DNA from: Podaxis mareebaensis
Taxonomy: Eukaryota; Basidiomycota; Agaricomycetes; Agaricales; Agaricaceae
Assembly: GCA_018524725.1 (NCBI GenBank)
Contig: JAEUWP010000551.1
Coordinates: 248,001 to 312,000, forward strand
DNA length: 64,000 bases
Direction of reading: 5' to 3'
Shown: positions 23,660 to 33,809 of the stretch, in pieces
How positions within the stretch are numbered: position 1 is the first letter of the stretch
Layout of the letters: each line of letters opens with the position of its first letter
Position numbers and translations under genes: made by a program
Notes under the pieces: generated by a model
What the model was told of the DNA's origin: nothing
What the model saw: only the letters and a program-made list of their open reading frames with translations
Databases searched by the model: none

Positions 23660-24443
23660 TCACTCTCGTTTGTTCTGGACGATCTCTTGCTTGAAAGGTG
23701 CGGCAATGCTGTCGTAGTAGCGCATCACAGGTGGAATCATCACGAGGGTGACCCCGATGGCCGCCAACAGCAATAAGATAACCGGAACCACGGACTGAGG
23801 AACGACTCCGAAAAGCAGGGGTTCCAATATCAAAGTGATTGGGACGGGTTCTCGACGCAACCAGGTCATATCTTCATTAGCAGAGGAAGGAACCGGAACG
23901 CCAGTGTTGATGGCGTAGACGTGCGCGTACTTTCTCCGCGTCGGATGAAGAGGTCGGTTGCGCAAAAGCTGGGATACGACGTGTTGGGGATTGACAATCT
24001 TGAGATAGATATCAACCGGATACTACAAGCTATTTAGTATAGCACATAGAAGCTAGAAGAGCGTTTCGCACTTACGGAAGCTGGCCAGGATGCCCGAAGG
24101 GTGAATTTGCCATATGAATCCCAACCAGGATCGTCCAAACCTAATGTGAACCAGACGCCAGATTCGGGGGACACTTCAGTCGGGTCGAGCACAGGTGCTA
24201 TGTCTAATAGGATTTCTCTGTTGGTAGCATTCAGCAAAGTCCTAGAAAACCTCAGCAACGGTGTCTACTGGCAAAGAATAGAAAGCTGCACCATGTCGGA
24301 AAGGACATTGTAGGCGATTCAGCTAAAGATGCCGCGAAATTGACGATTTCGGTGTTCCCGTGAGCGCATTGGATGAACAATGAGAGTAGAACCACAGAGA
24401 TAGCTGTTAGAGATAGCAACGAACGAGGATAAAAATCTAGCAT
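23660..24443 (-). CDS. secretory-pathway type I membrane protein of unknown function
   Basis: The start at 24443 encodes a strong signal peptide (LLSLTAISVVLLSLFIQCAHG) followed by NTEIVNF. A middle exon (about 24264-24054) has ILLDIAPVLDP, WFTLGLDDPGW and FTLRASWPAS. The last exon reads YPVDIYLKIV...REPVPITLILEPL and ends with one hydrophobic segment (VVPVILLLLAAIGVTLVMI) plus a short cytoplasmic tail. The intron after the first exon could not be fixed uniquely; a GTCAAT donor is one phase-correct option. The single-pass lumenal architecture and SWPA motif faintly recall PIG-X/Pbn1 of GPI-anchor synthesis, but this is weak. I treat the function as unknown. Confidence 0.65.
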
Positions 24444-24554
24444 AATAAGGTTGTGGCAGGTTGGAAGGAATGGAGATCAGGTGCTTTCTCAGGTTCAATG
24501 TATAAGTAAACACAAGTTAGCTATCCCTAATTCTCATCACCCCCCTCCCAAAAA
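24444..24554. promoter_or_regulatory. short bidirectional promoter region
   Basis: Only 111 bp separate the divergent starts at 24443 and 24555, so leaders and promoters must overlap. Confidence 0.4.
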
Positions 24555-26302
24555 ATGGACCAGGTATTTTCCTTGGTTTTGTTACCACCTAAACCCAGTC
24601 TGAACCATCTTTAACGGACAGGACTCCTTCAGACGTCTACTCCAAACCCCCGCTCATACGTCGAACACTCCACGCAGCCCGGGCTCGGGCCCACAAGGAA
24701 ATTCCTCTAGCGTATCGTCGAAATCGTGAATACTCTATCCCATAACTTTCAAAGACCTTCCACTCAACTAATACGGAAAGAAAGACAGTAGACGCTTCAA
24801 AACCTCTATTCAAACCTCGTAAAGTCAGGAAAGCCGGCGCAGAAGGGAAGTACCGTGATCGTGCTGCAGAACGACGCGAAGGTGGAGGAAATGATTATGC
24901 CCATGTATGCCTATAAGACAACTTCACATATTGTCTTGACGCTCACTCGGCCTATTTCAGGTTGAAGCCGTATTGGAGGACTTTGAACGACGAAACGCAA
25001 ACAATGACGACCGGAAAGCGGTAGGCTTAGATCGTGACTCTCAATTCACCACCATTGACTCATGACTACAAATCCAGGTTGAGGAGCAACGAAAGTACCT
25101 AGGGGGCGACAGCGAGCACTCCATTCTCATCAAAGGGCTCGACATGGCTCTTCTCGAACAAAACAAGGCACGCGTCGCATTGGAATCGACGGAAGACGAT
25201 GACACGCTCGAGCAAGCCTACCTCGAGGCTTCGTCGGCCGTTCCCAAAAAGCGTACACGAGAGGATCTCCTCAAGGAGCTCAAACAAAAACGAGCTCAGC
25301 AAGGACAGCAGAACACCGAGGTTGAATCGGAGGGCAAAACAAAGCGGACGGCAGAAGAGGAGGCAAGGCTTCTGGAAGAAGCTAAGAAACAGGGAAAGTT
25401 CAAGCCCATTGGGTTTAAACCCATTGGTGGCTCAGAGGAGAAGGAGAAGAAAAAGAAAAAGAAGTTGAAAACCGGAGAAAACGCTGCGAAGGAGGGTGGG
25501 GAGAGGAAAAAGAAGCGCAAGGTCGAAGGGGAGGAAACTAAGGGGCAAAAGGAGAGCGAGGCAGGGCTGGGATCTACTGAGGAGGCGCCAGTGTCAGCCC
25601 CAGAAGGACAAGCGTCGGTATTGGCGGTTCAGTCTCAGAAGGTGCCGGAACCGGAGGATCAACCTCTTGGAGATGAATTCGACATTTTCGCAGGCGCTGG
25701 CGACTACGAGGGCATTGATTTTGATGACGAGGACGAAGAAGACGGAACAGAGTCCAAACTTCCAGAGTCAAATATCGAACAACAGGGCACTTCCCAAGGA
25801 CCTGCACCAACTACCTCACCTAAGAAATGGATCTCAACTGACGATGACGAGGCACCTGCCATTCCATCGGAACCCACCGCTAAGTTGACACCCTTGCACG
25901 ATTCAAAAGGGAAGGCGCGTTCCGATTCACCAAACCATCGACGAGATTCGACTCAGGGGCTGGGCGGTCGCGACGTCGAGATGGAAGACGGCGAAGGACG
26001 AGAACACGAAGAGGAGGAAAAGCCAGTACGGCTTCAGCCTTTGGAGAGTTCTGCGTTGCCATCTATTCGAGACTTCCTTGCTATGGATGAAGCTGCTGAG
26101 GCTGCTGAAAAACGACGGAAACGGAAAGAGAAGAAGAAAAAGGCAGGCGGTGGCAGTGGAAATGGGACTAAGAGTATGGAGGCTAAGGTTAATCGGGATT
26201 TCCAAAGGTATGACTTCTCACACTGACTTTGTGACCGTCTTAATGTATCCTCTCCCCAGGTTGCAGTCGTATACCAGCAAGAAAGATGGTTCGGGATCAT
26301 GA
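24555..26302 (+). CDS. RED/IK-like spliceosomal B-complex protein
   Basis: Exons 24555-24563, 24622-24725, 24781-24904, 24961-25020, 25078-26207 and 26260-26302 sum to 489 residues. The first exon is only 9 nt (Met-Asp-Gln). The RED N-terminal signature is clear: FKPRKVRKAG, KYRDRAAERREGG, then RKYLGGDSEHSILIKGLDMA and LLEQNKARV. RED (IK; SMU2 in plants) works with SMU1 in the spliceosomal B complex before activation. The C-terminal two thirds are very Lys/Glu-rich, with acidic runs and a final conserved-looking segment (IRDFLAMDEAAEAAEKRRKR, then QRLQSYTSKK). The RE/RD/ER repeats of animal RED are not evident here. Confidence 0.85.
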
Positions 26303-26598
26303 TAACGCTTGTATGCCCACAACTTGACTTCGGTTGTGGGTTGGCTCTCGCGCTGCGCTCGGATTCAGGTAGTGATACAATAACAAGTATATAGAGTACT
26401 ACCCCACCTCCTGAATTCTTGGTCAAGAAACTATGAGTCCCGAAGAAAATGTGTCTGCAAAATTGCTGAGGAGTGTGCTTCACCGTAGGTGACTGGCGAA
26501 ATCAACCTTCATCCATCAAACTACAATAACCTCCAGAAGAAAATAATAAAGATAGCGAACACCATGCCAACCAGTACAATCCAAAATCACTATCCAAA
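26303..26598. other. convergent 3' intergenic region
   Basis: Holds the 3' ends of the RED-like and ZW10-like genes. Nothing else is seen. Confidence 0.4.
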
Positions 26599-29500
26599 CT
26601 ACGAAGACGATGGTACAGGATGCCCATTCATCAACTTATTGATCGTGTTTGCTCGTAATGGGGTATCAGCAAACAGGGCCTTGACAAGCCGCACCAATTC
26701 GTCAACCTCAAAGTCCACCAGCGCGCCCTCCTCGAAAAGGTACGAAATATCTGCCATAGAGGCTTCCTGCGTATCCACGTGGTCCCAGTCAGCTTGCTGC
26801 GTTATAAGAATAACATTAAAAAACATACCAAAAGCTCGGAGAGGTAGTTGTATTTGAGCCATGAAGGGACATAGGCCACAACAAACGAAGGCTGCGTTGG
26901 GTCCTCACTGAAGAGGCCTTCTAAAGAATTAAGTATTCGACAAAGCTCGCTGAGCTGATGTGAGTCCACTTCGGGTATGTCCGGGAGCGCGAGGATGTCT
27001 TGGAGGACTCGGGAAAGGGTTGCTTCGGTGACCAGGCCAATTGCGGTATAGTATTTGGTTTTGGCTAGTATACCCTATGAAATAGAAGCTCTGGGTCAAA
27101 ACATCGGTTTCCCGGGTAAACAAATGCTTGTACCTTGAGCTGTTGTGCAAACCGCTTGATCTCCTGCAAGACTTGATTTATCGCTGTCTCACATTCATCA
27201 TACCGATTCTGGTCGCTTGTCTGTCCAAACCCTTTTGCGCCATCCACCAGAGTTCCATCCACCTTTTCGCATTGGTTTTGCTATGGGAACGAACATGTAA
27301 GAACATAGTTGTCAAGCGAAAAGAAAAACACTCACCACAGCTTCTTCATACCAACTCTCTCCAAGCACCCTCAGATTCCTCACACATTCACCCAGCCTTT
27401 CCTTCAGCCCCTCAAACCCACCGCTCCTCGACAGTGCCTCCTCGATCTGCCCAACCTCATGCGCCAGATACAAACAACTATTCGAGAACAGCATCCTCTT
27501 TTGCACCGAAGCCGACAATTCATTGCCAAATGTCACTGGGTACAAAGCAATGTATAGGTCAATAAGCGAAGCAGGTGTCTGCGCGAGTATGCTCCCTGGT
27601 TGACTCGACGACGAGGGTGGGTTGGAAGGGGAAAGGGGAAAGAGACTGGATGCTTGGAACTGCTTGCACTCATCAATGAGGTTCTCGACCGTTTTGACGA
27701 GACGTTTGGCTTTCTCGGGTACAGTAAAGCTTTCCTTGGCAACAATGTTTGTTTTGAGCTCTGGTGGACGTTTCGCAGGCACGGTAAACTGCTTTCCAGC
27801 GTGGTTCGCAGGGGCGTCTCTGCTTTGGGGTGGAGGAGGTGAAGGATGAATAGGCGGTGGAGTAGGAGATACTGGTACGAGTGCTGGGACTGGAGCAGTG
27901 TTAGTATGGCCGTTGACCGGTTTCTTGCCTTTGTTCGCCACTTTTTCGAGACGTGTCGCGGCTTTCCGTGAAGTCACGTTAACGGGAGCAACGACCTTGT
28001 CAGTCTTCCCGACTCCAGACTCGTCCACAGGAGGTGGGTCAGCCCAAGGGTCATCATCCCAAGTATTGTCCTCTCCTACACCTTCAGCATTCTCACCGTC
28101 GTTCCAACCCCAAGCGTTGTCAGGATCAGGTTCCGAGTCCCCTTTCACTTGGGCGTCATCGGAAGGACGCTCAGTGGGCTTTGGTTCTATCCTGGACTCG
28201 GGTTCAGGCGCAGGTTCAGATCCTTCAAGGGGCATGTCCTCATCAAAACCCCACCCGTTGTCCACCTCTTCTGAGGGAATATCATCTGCAGGAGCAGGAA
28301 CAGCTCTGGAAGGTTCGGGTGGAAGATTCTCCTCTTGTACAGGCTCCTCATCGTCAAAGCCCCACGCATCATCTTTCAAGTCGTCCTCCCCGGTACCCAT
28401 GGGCATCGACTCCGCCTTGGCAGGTCTCTCCTCCCCAACTTCATCCTCAAAACCCCAGGCATCATCTTTGAAATCGCCATCATCCACACTGTCAATATCA
28501 TCCCCCTGCACGGGTACAACAATAGCCTGTGCAGAGTCCGAAGGAACTTCAATTTCGAACTGGAACCGATCCTTGGAGTTTTCGGGACTCAGAAGGATCA
28601 TTCGACAATGGCCTAGTATCTCAAGCCGGCGCTGTTTTTCGTAATGCGAGGCGAGCCCATCGGCCCATGTTTGGATAGGTAAATCCGCAGTAGGGGTCCC
28701 TCCGAGTTCTGTCACGGCCTTGGATTCGAAAGTCACAGCGCGTTTAACCAAATCCAAGAAAGGAGGTAAGAGGCCAAAAGAGGAAGGAAGTGAAGGGACA
28801 AGAAGCGTATTGAGTAGGCTCGTTGTCATGGGTTTGAACAGGGTCTGGGGGAAGGTCGAGGAAACCGAAGATGGAAGGACGGGAATTAGATAGGATGATA
28901 GGAAGCCGAGGATCTGCGCAAGGTTATCAATCCTGCTATTTTTGAGTTCGTTATTGGGGGGTGCGGGTATTAAAGAAAGTGAATGCTCAGTATCGTCTAT
29001 CGAGCTTATGGAAACGGAGGAAGGTTGCTTGAGGACGTGTTCAATGAAATGCGTGATAATGTCACGCCGTGATGTCGTAAGGTGTTGGTCCAAAGAGCTG
29101 GGCGTAAGCGACGATAGGATGGAGGCAAGTGAAAGTACGGTATGTGAACCCCGGACTATACAAAAGGTCAGAAAGCTAGTGAATGTGAAATTGGCACCTT
29201 ACCTTGGACGGATGATCGTATGACCAGATACGAAGGGGACACGACGATACTGCGAGTATAAGCATCACTGAGCTGTTCTTGGACTAGTGCTTCAGTACTC
29301 TGATGTTTACGCTAAACAACGAAAACCACGGATGAGCCGGTCTGCAAAACTAAGGTTTGGAGAGACGCACCCGGAGGTCCAGGAAGATGTTCGAGTGAAC
29401 TATTGGATTCGGAGCCGATTCCAGAAGAGCATGTAACACCTCCAAAGCAACTACAGCTTCCGAAAGCTTTCCGGCCTGAACCAGTGAATCCAGATTTGCA

Positions 29501-30050
29501 AGTTCGGTTTTGCAGCGGAGGATACGTGACAATGCTTGGTATTGAATCTCAATATCAGCAGCTTCCTGTACAAGCCTAGAATGTTCCGACAACCTGTGAA
29601 GCAGGATAGGGACAAGCCCAGACTGAAGGACTTAGTCAGTGGCTGTCGTGCTGACACAAGTGAAACACTGCCTCACCCGAGGATCGGACACGGTGGCATT
29701 TAAGCTGTCTACCTTGTTCGTCAATGTTTGTAGTCTAGTTCGGATGGATTCGGCGGATTCAAGTTGATGCTGGAATTGAGGCAGGTCGGATTGAATGCGG
29801 TCATGCAGACGTGTCTAAGAGGCGTGACAGTATCCATGGCATTAGACATAGGAACAAGGCTTCCATTGAAGAACAACAAAGACAGTACTTTAGTTGCTTG
29901 GATGGTTTCGTCAATCTCATTAAGCCAAGTGGAGGTCAGAGTGGAGTTGAGGGACTGGTATGTGGCCGAGTCTATCCGACTCAGGACCTTGGATGAGATG
30001 TCCTGTTTCCGGGGGAGATGGGACGGTATGGGAAAGGCCATTCCAGCCAT
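26599..30050 (-). CDS. ZW10/Dsl1-family vesicle tethering subunit
   Basis: The start at 30050 gives MAGMAFPIPSHLPRKQD. Exons join through TRLHDRIQSDLPQFQHQLES, EIQYQALSRILRCKTEL and KHQSTEALVQEQLSDAY to the long exon 29170-27340. The C-terminus has LIDLYIALYPVTFGNEL, FSNSCLYLAHEV, RYDECETAINQVLQEIK, WLKYNYLSELLEASMADI and SYLFEEGALVDFEVDEL, ending LRANTINKLMNGHPV. This matches ZW10, which tethers Golgi-to-ER (COPI) vesicles with NAG/RINT1-type partners and, in animals, also serves the kinetochore. The middle (28030-28480) holds a disordered acidic segment with four W-G-[FW] motifs and one PWADPP. Small in-frame introns separate the last four exons. Confidence 0.85.
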
Positions 30051-30221
30051 AGTGGCTGTTGAAGAGAAAGTAGCGAGAGTAGCAAGAACCGTAGTCCTGG
30101 TCCTAACACGTGTCACGTGTGGCTGCGTCACTGGTGTGGTCCAGTGCCAGTCAGCTTTGTAGTCCAGCACTAACTTCCATCACTCAACTCTCACTTTTGC
30201 TGTTGTACACCGCTGGTGAAG
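30051..30221. promoter_or_regulatory. bidirectional promoter region, ZW10 / EMC5
   Basis: 171 bp between divergent starts of two ER-related genes. It contains ACACGTGTCACGTGTG (30105-30120), two CACGTG-like E-box cores one turn apart, a plausible bHLH site. Confidence 0.5.
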
Positions 30222-30779
30222 ATGCTAGCACGCATTCTTATGCTCTTCTGCGTGATTGCTCTGCTTCATGGTGAGTTCTCCGCCGACAGCCTTCGATTTC
30301 CTTCTCACAAACCATCCCAGCCGGATATTCTGGATACGAGTGTATGGTCTTTCACACCGTACAAACCAGCTCGTCGCTCATCTTCACTCCCACGTAGACC
30401 TATCGCGCCTGAAAGCACTAGGCCAGCCACAAGAGGCACTACCCAAGGATGTGGGTTTCCCATTACATGGCTCTACTCCGAGCACCACTCACCGCCCAAG
30501 GAACATTCTCCAGATCGCTATCGAGACTCTTATCGGAGCTATTCTCGGGATAATTGGGGCATCTCTCTATGGTCCACCGCTCAAGCAAATATCATGGGCA
30601 AGCGAAATGCGGCAACAGTACGCCTCTATCCTTTCCATCTTCTTGTTCCATAAGTTAAGTCATAACGGCGTAGCAAAATCGACGAAATGGATGCCCGGAT
30701 AGGCTTCGCCAACTACACTCACCGCGGAAGGAACATATTCTCGAATGTTCAGAAGCAGTCAATAAAAACACAAACATAG
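30222..30779 (+). CDS. EMC5: ER membrane protein complex subunit 5 (EMC5/MMGT-like)
   Basis: Exons 30222-30270, 30321-30341, 30398-30450, 30514-30617 and 30674-30779 sum to 110 residues. It begins MLARILMLFCVIALLHAGYS (first membrane helix and the conserved HAGYS-like turn), continues YLSRLKALGQPQEALPKD, has a second helix IAIETLIGAILGIIGASLYG, and ends KIDEMDARIGFANYTHRGRN. This is the EMC5 layout: two membrane helices and a conserved cytoplasmic tail. The EMC inserts tail-anchored and multi-pass proteins into the ER membrane. The 21-nt second exon is very small but restores the HAGYS motif exactly. Confidence 0.88.
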
Positions 30780-31699
30780 ACATTCTCCGGCGAATTCTCT
30801 TTTCATTTCACCCTATTCATGCGCGACCGCGTCAGCCTGATGATATATTCAACCGTTACCGCCTGCGCAAGTCATTTCTCATATGAATGCGAAGGCGTCC
30901 CGAAGTGACTCACATTTCATTATTTCGATGGGGAACGGAACACATTACCATCTAGAATTCCGCTGCCGCGGCCGCGCGGTTAATGAGGGCGGTCTGGGGT
31001 TTTCTACTGCCCAATGGAATATAGGAGCTTCCAAGCCCCGATCATGAACGCATTCAGCGATGTCGAGTTCAACCGAGCTAACTCGAAAGTCTGCATTCAA
31101 TCCCTTTCGGAACGGTATTTGTGCCTGCCTCGTGCAAGTGGAGATTTGTCCCGGCCTGTGCGCCACGTTTTGTTGCTACAGCAATTCTGTGCACTGAAAA
31201 CGAGGGTGTTTACACGTGGAGTTAAGAGTTATGTTTGCCCTGTCACCTTGCCCCAATTGCTGGCGCTGAGTTGGGATTACTGAAGAGTGGACGAGACGTG
31301 TGAAAGAGTCGAGACACGATCGAGCGAGAAGGATCGAAAGAGCCTATAGCAACGAAGACGATGGAGAAGACGATGAGAATATTGATATTCCCACCACTCT
31401 GTTGCGTATTAGACTTGTGACCCTCGCGCTTATACTTACTAAATGCCACACCCCCATGTACCGGCTCTTTTGGGAAGCATGCGAGTGATGTGCATACATA
31501 CAAACCTCTTCTTAGAATTCTGGGATGCTTTCTCGTACCACCACCTTGAGATCCCTTGAACCTCCTAGCTCGGACCTTGGCTTCCTTCCCCCACCCCTAG
31601 AAGGACCTATTTGTCACACCCGAGGGAGCTCCGACGACCTAGGTCTCTCAAACTTCACAAGAGCGTCGAAGAGCTTTCCAGATTGAACTAGATCGCACC
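30780..31699. other. intergenic region
   Basis: 920 bp with no gene or RNA that I can support. It contains the EMC5 3' end and the CDF transporter promoter. A GC-rich patch at 30958-30978 contains SacII/NotI-type sequence. Confidence 0.4.
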
Positions 31700-33809
31700 A
31701 TGAAGAACACGACGAGAATCGGCATTGTGCTGGCAATCAGTTTTGGGTTTTTCACAGCAGAAATTGCAGGCAAGGATCCTCCAGTTCGGATTGGGTCGAT
31801 GCAGAGCTTATCTCTCGATTCTCTTAGTGGGGTTCAGGACGAGGAGTCTGGCTCTCATTGCTGATGCTGTACGTCAATAGCCCGTTCCAGTTCCGTAGGC
31901 ACATGCCAGCTGACATGGTCTCTAGTTTCACTACTTGAATGTGAGTCAGAGCTGCGGAATCGCGATGGCTCCAGCTCAATCCTTGCTTCCATTGTGCAGG
32001 ATATTGTGGCATAGCAAGTAACACGCGTATGCGAATTGCCTTCTGTTACTCATGTTGTCGGTCCAGTGCTATTGCCTTCATTGCAGCCTATGTATGTCCT
32101 ATCGTCGTTTTCTATGAATGGACCGAACAAATGACCACCGCCTCAAGCTACACGACAGCGGCGAACACGTTGGTTCTCATTTTATCCATCCATCGGCCTC
32201 ATTCCGATGTCTATTTTCAGACCGTCAAATTTACCTTCGCCTTCCATCGTGCAGAGTTGGTTGGTAAGCACGGCCCGATGCTGACAATGCTGTGTCTCCG
32301 AATCCCGAGTCCATAACCCACTTACTTGCTCACAGGCGCGTTCTTTAATGGTGTCTTCCTCTTGGCCCTTGCGCTTTCAATCCTTCTTCAATCAATCGAG
32401 CGGTTTGTCCACCTGGAAGATGTCCAGGAACCGTTCTTGGTCCTAATCATTGGCTGTGTTGGCTTGGGCCTAAATATCCTAAGTGCCCTCGTGGTTCACG
32501 GTACGTTCTTGTAGACGTTGATGCGCACAGATTTCTGATGAGTATACAAGATCATCACGGACATGGACACGGACATGGACAGCCAACTCCGAGGAACGTG
32601 TCCGATCCGAACTTGAATAGCTCTGGAGAGGACTCTCTTCGGGACCACATAGTACGTATCTGTTCCTTTCTGTATGCTTTTACCACATAATTCCCTCCGC
32701 CCCGTCCCCATCAAAAAGGGGGGGAAGAGGAAAAATTGACGCACGGTTATCCCACAGCATGCGAACCATAACCATACTATTGATCCTCCGATCACTATTC
32801 ACCAACATAACCTCGGATTAGTTGGGGTTCTCACCCACCTGTTTGGTGATGCTGTAAATAGTGCGCTTCAAAACATAACGAACTCTGATGTCGGATTCCT
32901 TCACTGATATGGGCTCTCCTAACAGACATAGGCGTGATAATTGCTGCTGTCATCATGTGGAAACTGGATAACCCTAAACGTCTTTATGCCGATCCGTGTG
33001 TTTCCTTGGCTATAAGTCTAATAATATTTGCCAGTGCAATTCCCATGAGTGAGTACTAATTCAACCTAAATCCTATAATTAGTACAAGAACACACTGATT
33101 TTATTCATGGATCGTCAACCCTACTTTCCACAGCCTTGAAATCTGGTCGAATACTGCTGGAAGCTGCTCCTCTGTATCTTGATCTTGCCAAAGTCAAGGA
33201 AGATTTGATTGCGGTTCGTACCTTCTCCTTGATCGATGGCGACGGAGGGGACGAAGTTGAGTTGATGATACTTACTGACACAAACTCGCTTTCTACGTGC
33301 GATTTCAGATTCCTGACGTTCTTTCTGTGCATGACCTTCATGTATGGCACCTGTCTCAATCGTACGTCCATTCTCCGTTACGTACAGCCCTCCCCATTCT
33401 GCTACAATTGAAACTGCCAAATGAACTGACGCCGGGAATGGTTTCCTTCATGTTGCACATGGTATCTCATCTCACCACTATACCGCATCATACCGTATCG
33501 CTCGGCACCGCTTCACTGCATCATTCAACCACCAACACAATCAGAGTGATTCTAGCGTCTCTGCACGTATGCGTACCCACAGGAACTTCGCTGGAGCAGT
33601 GGGAACAGATTGAACAGACGTTGCAGCACTGTTTCCAGGCGTATGGGATCAGCCATGTTACGATCTCTCCGGAACTACAGCGCTCCGAGGCCCAGTCGTT
33701 AAACGAACTTGTTGTGCCAATTGGGGGGTGTAATCGACTTTCGTCCCAGGATAATTTTGGATGTGCCGTTAGTGAGTTGAAGAAACGTAAACCGATTGGG
33801 GGTGTGTGA
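31700..33809 (+). CDS. cation diffusion facilitator, zinc/cadmium transporter (Zrc1/Cot1/ZnT-like)
   Basis: Thirteen exons (31700-31769, 31828-31868, 31926-31940, 32000-32013, 32067-32091, 32221-32263, 32336-32500, 32551-32651, 32758-32860, 32926-33048, 33134-33213, 33309-33361, 33545-33809) sum to 365 residues. Family hallmarks: VGFRTRSLALIADAFHYLND with the metal-binding HxxxD, FAFHRAELVGAFFNG, a His-rich loop (DHHGHGHGHGQ and HANHNHTID), LFGDAVN with the second HxxxD, and the cytoplasmic domain IPDVLSVHDLHVW. Such proteins move Zn2+ (or Cd2+/Co2+) from cytosol into vacuole or secretory compartments in exchange for protons. Introns 1 and 4 begin GCAAGG and GCAAGT (GC-AG). Exons of 14 and 15 nt occur. 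Introns 32092-32220 and 33362-33544 are longer than usual and could be mis-joined. Confidence 0.86.

Noticed and set aside
27898..28644. 248-codon open frame on the plus strand
   Set aside because: It is the antisense of the acidic, repetitive middle of the ZW10-like gene.
30955..30980. Cluster of restriction-site-like sequence (XbaI/EcoRI/SacII/NotI)
   Set aside because: It looks like a vector linker at first sight, but flanking sequence is ordinary on both sides and there is no vector backbone.
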